Positions 14,569 to 22,269 of a stretch of DNA of 41,538 nucleotides are shown in pieces. The notes below the pieces were generated by a model that had not been told where the DNA came from, searched no databases, and saw nothing but the letters and a program-made list of their open reading frames with translations. Both the position numbers and the translations under genes were made by a program. The stretch spans positions 1-41,538 of the forward strand of contig CAMBVX010000013.1 of NCBI GenBank assembly GCA_945871085.1. Direction: 5' to 3'. Numbering within the stretch: position 1 is the stretch's first letter; every line of letters starts with the position of its first letter. Origin of the DNA: Opitutus sp. GAS368 (GTDB lineage Bacteria; Verrucomicrobiota; Verrucomicrobiia; Opitutales; Opitutaceae).

Positions 14569-15714
14569 TTAGGCGGGAGCAACGACACTCTGGTGGCGGT
14601 GCGACTCCAACGCGGCGCTCCACCACTCGTGACTGGCGACGGCTTCGTCGGGCGTGGCGCAGCCGAACGCATCGCCGAGTTTCCCGGCGCGCTCGGCGAG
14701 AAACGCGGCCCACATCTGCTGCATGAGGTCGGGAAATCCCGGTTCAAAAATACCCCCGGTGATCGTCTTGAACGGCATCGCGAACCCGAGGTCCGTCTTT
14801 TCCCACCATTGCTCTTTGTCGCGTCGGTAGGACCAAAACGTCTTCGGCTCCTTCGTCGAGTAACGCGCCCCGCGGTCTGTGCCCAAAATCTCGATATACC
14901 AGGTGTTCGTCTCCGTGGGCGCCATGCGCTTCATCTCGAGGGTCAGCGGCACCCGATCGTCGCCCAGCATCACCGTGGTGTGCAGCGCCGCGTTATCCCA
15001 AGTATCGCACTCCGTCTCGCCCCCGCGACCGTCCGGCCGGCGGGTGTAGATTTTTTGGAGCTGCGCGTAAACGGTCGCCGGCCGCCAGCCCAGCCGCAGC
15101 GGGAGGTGGGCCACGTGCAGCCCAAGATCGCCCATCACGCCGATCTCGCCGCAGAAGCGATTCTGGCGCTTCCAATTCGCCGGCTTCGTCGGATCGAGGT
15201 CGCTCGAGTGAAGAAAGCCCGCCCGGATCTCCAAAATTCGCCCGAACGCTCCCGCCGCCGCGAGCCGATGGAGGCGTTGCGCCCCGGGGAGAAAAGGAAA
15301 CTCCGACGACACCCGCACGAACCGCCCCAGTTTCACCGCTTCATCCCGAATCCGTCGCGCCGCCGCTAGATCGACGCCAAAGGGTTTTTCCGCCAGCAGG
15401 TCTTTGCCCGCGCGGAGCACATCGAGGTAAATCGTTTCATGCAAATGGTGCGGCACGGCGACATAGACGACATCGACGTCCGCCCGCGCCAGCAGCTCGC
15501 GATGATCCGCCGTGAGGCAGCGCACAGTCGGCACCTGACGAAACCACGCGAGCACCTCGGGTTGGACGTCACACACGGCGACCAACTCCGCCTTCACGGG
15601 AAAATCCACCAAGGCAAACCACCGCGCAAAAGCCGAGGCGGCTTCGCGGCCCATGAGGCCGCCACCGATGATGCCGATGCGAACCGGCGCAGGGTGATGA
15701 GAGGGAGTTTCCAT
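14569..15714 (-). CDS. Gfo/Idh/MocA family oxidoreductase
   Basis: This 381-residue protein begins METPSHHPAPVRIGIIGGGL. The NAD(P)-binding motif is GIIGGGLMG (14-22), the EKP motif is at 109-111 (LLAEKPFGVD), and GVMGDLGLHVAHLPL resembles the catalytic GxLxDxGxHxxD segment. The C-terminal half (WYIEILGTDRGARYSTKEPK) fits the family's beta-sheet domain. It differs in length and sequence from the other Gfo/Idh/MocA protein in the operon. It lies 11 bp downstream of the aldolase gene and 8 bp upstream of the kinase gene. Expected to be a cytoplasmic sugar or cyclitol dehydrogenase; the substrate cannot be told. Confidence 0.87.
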   Translation of the reverse strand: METPSHHPAPVRIGIIGGGLMGREAASAFARWFALVDFPVKAELVAVCDVQPEVLAWFRQVPTVRCLTADHRELLARADVDVVYVAVPHHLHETIYLDVLRAGKDLLAEKPFGVDLAAARRIRDEAVKLGRFVRVSSEFPFLPGAQRLHRLAAAGAFGRILEIRAGFLHSSDLDPTKPANWKRQNRFCGEIGVMGDLGLHVAHLPLRLGWRPATVYAQLQKIYTRRPDGRGGETECDTWDNAALHTTVMLGDDRVPLTLEMKRMAPTETNTWYIEILGTDRGARYSTKEPKTFWSYRRDKEQWWEKTDLGFAMPFKTITGGIFEPGFPDLMQQMWAAFLAERAGKLGDAFGCATPDEAVASHEWWSAALESHRHQSVVAPA

Positions 15715-15725
15715 GTTCAGTCGTG

Positions 15726-16562
15726 TCAGTTCGTTTTCAGGAATGCCATGGCCGCCTCGACACTCGCGCCGTCGTGGACCACCGCCATTAGCGCCCGGGT
15801 GATCCCGGCGGGATTCGGGTGCTGGATGATATTGCGCCCATACACGATTCCAGCCGCGCCCTGCGCGATCAGCGCCACCGTGCGCGCGAGGAGTTCTTGC
15901 TCGGGCGCTTTGCCGCCGCCACGCACGAGCACCGGAATGCCGCCGGCGGTTTCGATCACTTTATGATAGAGGGAAACGTCGTCGGTGGGATCGGCCTTGA
16001 TAATGTCCGCGCCCAACTCCACTGCCTGCCGCACGAGCGGGATGATTTTCTCCGGATCGCCGTCGACCATGTAGCCGCCCGCACGGGCATTGGACTGAAA
16101 CACCAGCGGCTCGATCATCAGTGGCATACCGTAGTGGTCGCACTGCGGTTTTAAGTGCAGGATATTGCGGATACACTGGTCCGCCACTTCAGGCTGATCG
16201 GGAATGCGAAACAGGTTCACCACAATGCACGCCGCATCGAGGCGCACCGCCTGGAGCACGGGCTCCTCGATCAATCGGGAGTAAAGTGCGCGGGGCAGCT
16301 CGGCCCCGTAGACGTTCGCCACATCGCTGCGCAGCACGAGCGCGGGTTTCGGTCGGAGCGGAATTTTTTGCAGCTGCGGTGCCTGCCCGACAGTCAGCTG
16401 GATCGCGTCCGGTCCCGCCGCCACAAGCGTCGCGATCGTGCGCGGCATGTTTTCGATGCCGGCGAGAAATGTGCGTTCGTTAAAAAAACCGTGGTCGAGG
16501 GCGACATCGAAACAGCGGCCGGACGCGGGATTGAAGAGGCGATGGTAGCGGGCGATTTTCAT
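15726..16562 (-). CDS. Class I (DhnA/LacD-type) aldolase
   Basis: The 278-residue protein matches the DeoC/FbaB/LacD aldolase group. VALDHGFF (20-27) is the family's first beta-strand motif and K189 in ADIIKADPTDD is the likely Schiff-base lysine. GIPVLVRGGGKAP (208-220) and GAAGIVYGRNIIQHPNP bind the phosphate. Such enzymes cleave fructose-1,6-bisphosphate, tagatose-bisphosphate, 6-deoxy-6-sulfofructose-1-phosphate or related keto-sugar phosphates. It is the first enzyme gene after the DeoR regulator (6 bp apart) and, with the PfkB kinase, forms the expected phosphorylation-cleavage end of a pathway. Confidence 0.83.
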   Translation of the reverse strand: MKIARYHRLFNPASGRCFDVALDHGFFNERTFLAGIENMPRTIATLVAAGPDAIQLTVGQAPQLQKIPLRPKPALVLRSDVANVYGAELPRALYSRLIEEPVLQAVRLDAACIVVNLFRIPDQPEVADQCIRNILHLKPQCDHYGMPLMIEPLVFQSNARAGGYMVDGDPEKIIPLVRQAVELGADIIKADPTDDVSLYHKVIETAGGIPVLVRGGGKAPEQELLARTVALIAQGAAGIVYGRNIIQHPNPAGITRALMAVVHDGASVEAAMAFLKTN

Positions 16563-16568
16563 CAGAGA

Positions 16569-17327
16569 TCAGGCGAGGCAGAGCTTCACATTGGCCGCGG
16601 CCAAGGCGACGCGCGCGCCGCGGGGAAAATCCGCGGTCGTCACGAGGGAAGAAAACGCCCGCCACGGCGCGAAATGCACGGCGGTGGGCTGATCCCATTT
16701 CTCACCGTCGGCGACCAAGACGCGCACCACCGCGCGCCGCAGGACCTCCGCCTTGACCGCGGCTTCGTGCAATTCGGTCGTGTAGGCGCCCGTCGCGACA
16801 TCGAGCCCGGAGGCCCCGATGACCGCAGCTTCAAAACGCAGATGAGACAACCACGCCTGCGCGAGCGCGCCGGTGAGCGCGAGGGAAACTTTCCTCACCT
16901 CGCCCCCGATGGAGAACACCGTCGCCCTTGCCTCCGCCGCTTGGAGCACGAGCGGGATTGAATTGGTGAAAATGTGCAGGCCGGACCGGTCGAGCAGCAG
17001 CCGGCCCACTTCGAGGCAGGTCGTCCCGGCGTCCACGAAGACATTGCCCTCGTGCGGCAGGAGCGTGACGGCTTTGCGCGCCAGCCGCGCCTTGAGGCCC
17101 ATGTGCCGGGCGGCCTTCACCCGGAAATGCGGTTCACGTTGGAAAAACTTGGCGGGCAGTAGGCCGCCATGGCTGCGCGCGGCTTTACCCGCCTCGGCCA
17201 ATCCGACCGCATCGCGTCGTGCCGTGGCCACCGAGACCTCGAACCGCTCAGCAATTTCCGCCATGGTCACACGGCCGTTCTCGGCAATGAGGCGGAGAAT
17301 GGCGCGATGGCGTTCGTCGGTCAGCAT
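16569..17327 (-). CDS. DeoR-family transcriptional regulator
   Basis: The 252-residue protein starts MLTDERHRAILRLIAENGRV, the usual start of the DeoR winged helix. The recognition helix follows as EIAERFEVSVATARRDAVGL and then RSHGGLLP. The C-terminal DeoRC effector domain has DAGTTCLEVGRLL, FTNSI and GASGLD, and normally binds a phosphorylated sugar that relieves repression. It is the first gene of the minus-strand operon, 6 bp before the aldolase gene, so it probably controls the whole unit and itself. The palindrome at 17426-17439, about 100 bp upstream of the start, is a candidate operator. Confidence 0.87.
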   Translation of the reverse strand: MLTDERHRAILRLIAENGRVTMAEIAERFEVSVATARRDAVGLAEAGKAARSHGGLLPAKFFQREPHFRVKAARHMGLKARLARKAVTLLPHEGNVFVDAGTTCLEVGRLLLDRSGLHIFTNSIPLVLQAAEARATVFSIGGEVRKVSLALTGALAQAWLSHLRFEAAVIGASGLDVATGAYTTELHEAAVKAEVLRRAVVRVLVADGEKWDQPTAVHFAPWRAFSSLVTTADFPRGARVALAAANVKLCLA

Positions 17328-17510
17328 GGGCACTGCGCGAGGTTGGAAAATCTCGGTGCGCCTGGCAACTCCGCTGAGCACAACCGCTCACGGCGCGCAT
17401 CATCGCTCACTCCCCGTGAAGTTTTTTTACCACGGTAAACGCCCGATGCGCCGCATCCTGTTTTCGCCCAAACCGCTCCGCTCGCCATGGGCACGCATCA
17501 AGGAATTGTT
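17328..17510 (-). promoter_or_regulatory. Upstream region of the deoR-led operon with perfect palindrome
   Basis: TTTACC-AC-GGTAAA at 17426-17439 is a perfect inverted repeat of 6+6 bases. It is preceded by a run of T residues and set in an otherwise GC-rich spacer upstream of the DeoR start. It could be the operator for the DeoR protein; LacI-type regulators also use sites of this shape. No clear -10/-35 pair was identified. Confidence 0.45.
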
Positions 17511-17548
17511 CGCCTACGTCGCGGCTGCCCGAACGTAGGCGCGGCTAG
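17511..17548. repeat. REP-like hairpin with CTAGCCGCG head, inserted in hsdM
   Basis: Read on the minus strand it runs CTAGCCGCG, CCTACGT, a loop, ACGTAGGCG. The arms CGCCTACGT (17511-17519) and ACGTAGGCG (17533-17541) pair perfectly. It has the same CTAGCCGCG head and stem-loop plan as the element at 8106-8160, although the stem sequence differs. The CTAG head supplies the TAG stop (17547-17545) of the truncated hsdM frame, which suggests the element replaced or displaced the rest of that gene. Confidence 0.6.
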
Positions 17549-18347
17549 AGGCGGATTTCGCCGAGCTTGCCGCCGTGGGATTCGACGAATTCTGCCAACT
17601 GCACGAACAGGCCGCCGGAGTCGCAGGCGGGGTCGTCGATGCGATCCTTGTAGGGGCCGGGCATCTCGACGAGGCAGCGCACGACGCAGGACGGCGTGTA
17701 GCACGGGCCGCCGTTCTGGCCCTCGGCGTCGGCGAACCGGGTGAGGAAATACGCGTACCCGCGGCTGAGCAGATCGCCGGAGCGGTGGGTCTGCTCGCCC
17801 TCGCTGGCGGCGGTGAGTGAGAGGGTGGCGATGACGTCGATGAGTTCGCCGAGACGCTGCTTGTCGAGGCTGGGGCGGGCGGAGTCTTTCGGGAGAACGC
17901 CTTTGACGCGCGGGTTGTCGCGCTCGATGGCGACCATGGCGTCGTCCACGATCTTGCCGATGGTGGGCTGCTTGGCCGACGACTGAAGGCGGGGCCAGCG
18001 GGCATCGGCGGGCACCCAGAAGACGTTCTCGGCTTTGTAGTCGTCGGGGTCTTCGGCGTTGGCTCCGGCGTAGTCGCCCTGGCCGGCGAGGAGCTTGGCG
18101 CGGTGTTCCTCGAAAGTGCCAGAGGTGTATTTCAGGAAGATGAGGCCGAGGACGACGTGCGTGTATTCCGCCGCGTCCATGTTGTTCCGCAGCTTGTCGG
18201 CGGTGAGCCAGAGCTTGGCCTCGAAGCCGGTGGTGGCGGTGGAATGACCGGAGGAAGCGGAAGATTTAGCGCGGGCCGTGCGGGACGGAAAAGTTGGGCG
18301 ATGCGGGCTGAGCCGCGACCTTCCTCCTGGCTTTTGCGCTGCGCCAT
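17545..18347 (-). pseudogene. hsdM remnant (type I restriction-modification methylase, N-terminal part)
   Basis: The frame carries the HsdM N-terminal domain (LWLTADKLRNNMDAAEYTHV, LGLIFLKYTSGTFEEHR, AENVFWVPADARWPRL, QRLGELIDVIATLSL) and reaches SAM motif I, then stops at 17547-17545. The NPPF catalytic motif and about half the protein are missing. Motif I reads DPACDSGG instead of DPACGSGG (GAC for GGC at 17622-17620), and other family-constant residues have changed (YTPSCVVRC for YTPRCVVRV). The natural start (perhaps ATG 18347, MAQRKS) is out of frame with the main body, so a frameshift is also likely near 18250-18340. hsdS and hsdR are absent. It is a decayed fragment. Confidence 0.8.
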
Positions 18348-18485
18348 GTCCGTTTGCGCTATCCGGCAGAAACCCGTGCCGTCTGCCCACGGCCATAGCT
18401 CATACCGCCCGCTCGTCGCGCTCTCGTCAGGCTGTGTCGGCGACTCATTTTTCCGATGGCCGCGGTTCCGCCGCGTACGCCCCGC

Positions 18486-19217
18486 TCACCGCACACTCTG
18501 CCGATAGACCAGCGCGGTCACGCCCGTCGCCGCCTTAAACTGCCGCGCAAACGCGCTGTGATCGTAGAAGCCGCAGGCCAGCGCGATCACGGCCACGCGC
18601 GCATCGGTCTCCCGCAGTCGTCGCGTCGCTTCCTGCAACCTCGTCTGGATGATCAACTGGCCCGGCGTGAGATGAAAAATTCGTTTCACGAGTCGGCTGA
18701 ATCGTGCCGCGGACAGTGCGGCTTTCGTCGCGAGCTGAGTCGTGGAAATCGGCTGATCGAAATTTTCCTGCAAGAACTGGATGGCGTCCGCCAGCTCCGG
18801 TGGAATCGCGCCCCGCTCATCAGGCGCGGCGAGATCACGCGAAAGTCCGGCGAGGCCGTGGATGCGTCCGGCGGCAGTGCGCAGTGGAATCTTGCTGGTG
18901 AGACACCAGCCCGGGCTGCCGTCGGTATAAAAATGCAACTCGAGTTTCGCCAAGATCGACCGCCCCGTGGTGAGCACCTGCCGGTCTTGTGCGGCATAAA
19001 CCTCCGCCCACTCCGACGGAAAAAATGCGCCAACCGTTTTGCCCATGACCTCCGCCTTGGCCTTGCACCCGCAGCGGGCGACGAGCGTGTGATTCACTGC
19101 CACATAGCGCCCCGCATCATCCTTCACGAAAAAAACGACATCCGGCACCAAATCGAACAACGCCTCCGCGATACCGGCATCGGCGAGTGCGGCCAAGGGA
19201 TGAACAGCGGAGGGCAT
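18486..19217 (-). CDS. PAS-domain AraC-family transcriptional regulator
   Basis: This 243-residue protein has an N-terminal PAS domain (about 15-115; LFDLVPDVVFFVKDDAGRYV and GWCLTSKIPLRTAAGRIHGL) and a C-terminal AraC double helix-turn-helix (about 135-243). The latter includes QPISTTQLATKAALSAARF, FHLTPGQLIIQTRLQEA and ALACGFYDHSAFARQFKAAT. The PAS domain probably senses a small molecule. I start at ATG 19217, giving MPSAVHPLAALADAG; upstream sequence in the frame is antisense to the peptidase gene. It is divergent from the S9 peptidase gene across 141 bp, so it may control that gene and possibly the hydroxyproline genes beyond. The effector is not known. Confidence 0.83.
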   Translation of the reverse strand: MPSAVHPLAALADAGIAEALFDLVPDVVFFVKDDAGRYVAVNHTLVARCGCKAKAEVMGKTVGAFFPSEWAEVYAAQDRQVLTTGRSILAKLELHFYTDGSPGWCLTSKIPLRTAAGRIHGLAGLSRDLAAPDERGAIPPELADAIQFLQENFDQPISTTQLATKAALSAARFSRLVKRIFHLTPGQLIIQTRLQEATRRLRETDARVAVIALACGFYDHSAFARQFKAATGVTALVYRQSVR

Positions 19218-19358
19218 GGCGCGGAAACTTGGCGGAAACCCACGCCAAAAGCCGCAAGATTGTGCAAGACGCCCATGGTAGTATGCCTCTCGTGCGAGCA
19301 CGCTGCCGTCCTCGTCTCCCTGCTGAACGCGTTCTACCGCCTCCCCCGCCCCGACTCC

Positions 19359-21575
19359 ATGCGCTCCCTCCTTTGCCTCCTCGCCTTGGCTCTTTCGTGC
19401 AGTGCTTCCCTCGCGGCCGCCGAAAAACCCAAGCTCTACCACGGCCCCGTCGATCCCCATTGGATCGGCCAGAGCTCGCGCTTCTGGTATCGGATCGACG
19501 TGCCGACCGGCGAAGAATTTTTCCTCGTCGACAGCGAAAACGGCACGCGCGCACCCGCCTTCGATCAGGGCCGCGCGACTGCCGCGATCACCGCAGCGAA
19601 GCTCGGTACCATCGCGCAATCCACGCTCTCGCCCGACGCCCGCACCCTCCGCTTCCGCGCCCATGACAGTGCGTGGGCGCTCAACCTCGACACCTACACG
19701 ATCGCGCCCGCACCCAAAGCCGCCGAAGCAAAACCGACCGCCGCCAACGACAGCGATTCCGCATCAACCGCGCGCCTCCGCCGCACCCGTTCACCGGACG
19801 CAAAGTGGGAAGCCTTCGCGCGCGACGACAATCTCTGGCTCCGCGAACTCGCCACCCAGCGCGAGTTTCCGCTCTCCGTCGGTGGCAGCCCCGGCCACAC
19901 CTATCGCCGCGACGCCTCCCGCGCCCGTCTTGTCAGCATGCGCTACGAACTCGCCGACTACCCCGCCGCCGAGCCCGACGTGCGCTGGTCCCCTGACTCA
20001 CGTCGCATCGTCGCGTTGCAAACCCGCGTCGTCCCTGAGCGACGCGTCACCCTCGTCGAGTCGAGCCCCACCGATCAGCTCCAGCCCAAGGTCTCGTCGT
20101 ATCCATATCTCAAGCCGGGCGACGAAATCCCCCTCAGCCGCCCGCATCTCTTCGACGTCACCGTCGCCCATGAAATCCCCCTCGACCAAGGCTCACTGCC
20201 GAATCCGTGGGCCCTCGATTCCGTCCGCTGGGCCCCTGACTCCTCGCGGTTCACGTTCCTCCATAACCAACGCGGCCATCAACTCCTCCAACTCCTCTCC
20301 GTTGAGGCGAACACCGGTGCCCTGCGCCCAATCTTCGAGGAGCGCAGCGACACGTTTGTCCACTACTCGCGCACGGGCCGCTTCCTTGAACACCTCGACA
20401 CGACCTCCGAAGTCCTCTGGGCCAGCGAACGCGACGGCTGGAATCACCTCTACCTCTTCGACGCCCGCACTGGCCGCGTGAAACAACAACTCACCCGCGG
20501 CGAATGGACCGTGCGCGGGATCGAACACCTCGACGCCACCCGCCGCCTCGTCTGGTTCCGCGCCGCGGGCGCCGGCGGTCTCGACGATCCCTACTACGAG
20601 CAACTCTGCCGCGTGAACCTCGATGGCACCGGCTTCATCGTGCTCACCCCCGAGCCCGGTATGCACACGATCAAGCTCTCGCCTAACAAAAAATTCTTCG
20701 TCGACACCTGGTCGCGCGTCGACGCCCCGCCCGTCTCCGTCCTCCGCCGCCTCGACGACGGCACCAACCTCCTCCCGCTCGAAACCGCCGACGCCACCGC
20801 CCTCCTTTCCACCCGTGGCCGCTGGCCCGAGCGCTTCGTCGCCAAGGGGCGCGACGGCCAGACCGACATCTACGGCATCATCCAACGTCCGGCCAATTTC
20901 GACCCCGCCAAAAAATATCCCGTCATCGAGCGCATCTACGCCGGCCCGCACGGCTACTTCACCCCGAAAACCTTTGGCACACACGACGCGCTCCTGGAAC
21001 GCGGCTTCATCGTCGTCCAGGCCGACGGCATGGGCACCGCCGGTCGTTCGAAAAAATTTCACGACGTCTCCTGGCGCAACGTCGCCGACGCCGGTTTCCC
21101 CGACCGCATCGCGTGGCTCAAGGCCGCCGCCGCGAACTACCCCGAGCTCGATCTTACCCGTATCGGAATCTTCGGCACGAGTGCCGGCGGTCAAAGCGCA
21201 CTCGGCGCGCTGCTCTTCCACGGAGATTTCTACCACGCCGCCGCCGCCGACTGCGGCTGCCACGACAACCGCATGGATAAAATCTGGTGGAACGAACAAT
21301 GGTTCGGCTGGCCCGTCGGCCCGCACTATGCCGACAACTCCAACGTCACGCACGCCGCCAAACTTCGCGGCAAACTCTTCCTCGTCGTCGGCGAACTCGA
21401 CCGCAACGTCGATCCCGCGAGCACTTATCAAGTCGCCAACGCCCTCGCGCAAGCCGACCAGCCCTTTGAATACCTCGTGATGCCCGGTGCCGGCCACGGC
21501 GTCTTCCGCACCCCCTACGGCCGCAAACGCATGGAAGACTTCTTCGTGCGCGCGTTCCGGCCGAACCAACCATGA
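19359..21575 (+). CDS. Secreted S9 family (DPP-IV-like) serine peptidase
   Basis: The 738-residue protein has a signal peptide (MRSLLCLLALALSCSASLAA). A beta-propeller domain follows (about 30-490; repeated WSPDSRR and WAPDSSR blades typical of DPP-IV), then an alpha/beta hydrolase domain with the catalytic triad S608 (GTSAGG), D681 (GELDRNVDP) and H713 (GAGHG). Members release N-terminal dipeptides, usually with Pro or Ala at position 2, in the periplasm. The start ATG 19359 is the only one giving a signal peptide. It is divergent from the AraC regulator and lies just before a hydroxyproline catabolic operon, which fits a role in digesting Pro/Hyp-rich peptides; that link is inference. Confidence 0.87.
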   Translation: MRSLLCLLALALSCSASLAAAEKPKLYHGPVDPHWIGQSSRFWYRIDVPTGEEFFLVDSENGTRAPAFDQGRATAAITAAKLGTIAQSTLSPDARTLRFRAHDSAWALNLDTYTIAPAPKAAEAKPTAANDSDSASTARLRRTRSPDAKWEAFARDDNLWLRELATQREFPLSVGGSPGHTYRRDASRARLVSMRYELADYPAAEPDVRWSPDSRRIVALQTRVVPERRVTLVESSPTDQLQPKVSSYPYLKPGDEIPLSRPHLFDVTVAHEIPLDQGSLPNPWALDSVRWAPDSSRFTFLHNQRGHQLLQLLSVEANTGALRPIFEERSDTFVHYSRTGRFLEHLDTTSEVLWASERDGWNHLYLFDARTGRVKQQLTRGEWTVRGIEHLDATRRLVWFRAAGAGGLDDPYYEQLCRVNLDGTGFIVLTPEPGMHTIKLSPNKKFFVDTWSRVDAPPVSVLRRLDDGTNLLPLETADATALLSTRGRWPERFVAKGRDGQTDIYGIIQRPANFDPAKKYPVIERIYAGPHGYFTPKTFGTHDALLERGFIVVQADGMGTAGRSKKFHDVSWRNVADAGFPDRIAWLKAAAANYPELDLTRIGIFGTSAGGQSALGALLFHGDFYHAAAADCGCHDNRMDKIWWNEQWFGWPVGPHYADNSNVTHAAKLRGKLFLVVGELDRNVDPASTYQVANALAQADQPFEYLVMPGAGHGVFRTPYGRKRMEDFFVRAFRPNQP

Positions 21576-21616
21576 AAGATCACTCGGTCTTTCCCTTCGG
21601 CCTCCCCGGCCCGCTC

Positions 21617-21946
21617 TCAGCCCGTTCCGCGAGCTTCTTGGAGTCTGCGCGGCAGATCTCGATGGCCCTGCCTCACTCGCCGAATTTCAACTCCGTCCGC
21701 CGCTACTTCAAAAAACACGACGTGCCGATGGAACGGCTTAAGCACCACGAAGAATCGCCAGACGGAAAGGCGCGGATGTTTGAACCCTGCCTGCGGCCCA
21801 AGGAGTGGATGCGTGCCGATCAGGGCACACGTTGCCTCGATGGCGACGAGGTAGCGATCCGCGACCTGCCAGCCGGCGTTCACGGCCTACCACTCATCTT
21901 GCAGTTCCACATCGGCGATGAAGAGCGCCGTTTTTCGCGTGGTCAC
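21617..21946 (-). pseudogene. ParE/RelE-type toxin with amber codon at position 20
   Basis: A GTG at 21946-21944 overlaps the antitoxin stop (GTGA) and opens MTTRKTALFIADVELQDEW, then a TAG at 21889-21887. The same frame continues unbroken as AVNAGWQVADRYLVAIEATC, HPLLGPQAGFKHPRL, HRHVVFFEVA and GHRDLPRRLQE, the expected body of a ParE-like toxin. Family members usually have Tyr right after the Trp, so TAC or TAT became TAG by one base. A GTG at 21883 could restart and give 88 residues without the first helix. I read it as a silenced toxin; readthrough or sequencing error are alternatives. It is convergent with the peptidase gene. Confidence 0.72.
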
Positions 21947-22218
21947 GACGACTTTCCAGCGAGCCGTGCGCGAACGCGTTCACGAATCCCCGCGAAGTCC
22001 TCGCCGCTCAACGGAGCAGTGGGCGCATCGGCAGACTCGAGCAACCAAGCTTCCAATTCTTCATTCACCTCAAACGATTTTTGGCCCTGTAGACTCCACG
22101 CCCGCAAGGCATCATTGACCAAATCCGCCGCACTCGGACTCGCGCCTGCTCGCACCTGCTCCGCCACGAACGCTTCCACGTCTTCCGCCAGCATGATTTG
22201 TATGAAAAAACCGTGCAT
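21943..22218 (-). CDS. ParD-like antitoxin
   Basis: The protein has 91 residues from ATG 22218, or 83 from the in-frame ATG 22194, which gives MLAEDVEAFVAEQVRAG. It shows the ParD-type ribbon-helix-helix start, then SPSAADLVNDALRAW, and ends with an acidic/basic C-terminal tail (DFAGIRERVRARLAGK) that would wrap around the toxin. It precedes and overlaps the ParE-like toxin gene. Since that toxin has an amber codon, the antitoxin may persist as an orphan regulator. It is divergent from the hydroxyproline operon, whose start is only 51 bp away, so the two units share a promoter region. Confidence 0.72.
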   Translation of the reverse strand: MHGFFIQIMLAEDVEAFVAEQVRAGASPSAADLVNDALRAWSLQGQKSFEVNEELEAWLLESADAPTAPLSGEDFAGIRERVRARLAGKSS

Positions 22219-22269
22219 GGACTCAATTGACGGGTCAATTCTCCATCTCTTCTGCCTTTCACCCCAGCC

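Noticed and set aside
5474-18347. A working restriction-modification system formed by the methylase fragment and hsdM
   Set aside because: Both are truncated fragments of different families, and no restriction or specificity subunit is present.
18456-19358. A long N-terminal extension of the S9 peptidase frame on the plus strand
   Set aside because: It is antisense to the AraC-family gene, and the signal peptide at 19359 fixes the real start.
20193-21569. A 458-codon minus-strand frame opposite the S9 peptidase
   Set aside because: It is a shadow of GC-rich codon use; its composition is Gly/Glu/Val-rich without any domain, while the plus strand has a full catalytic triad.
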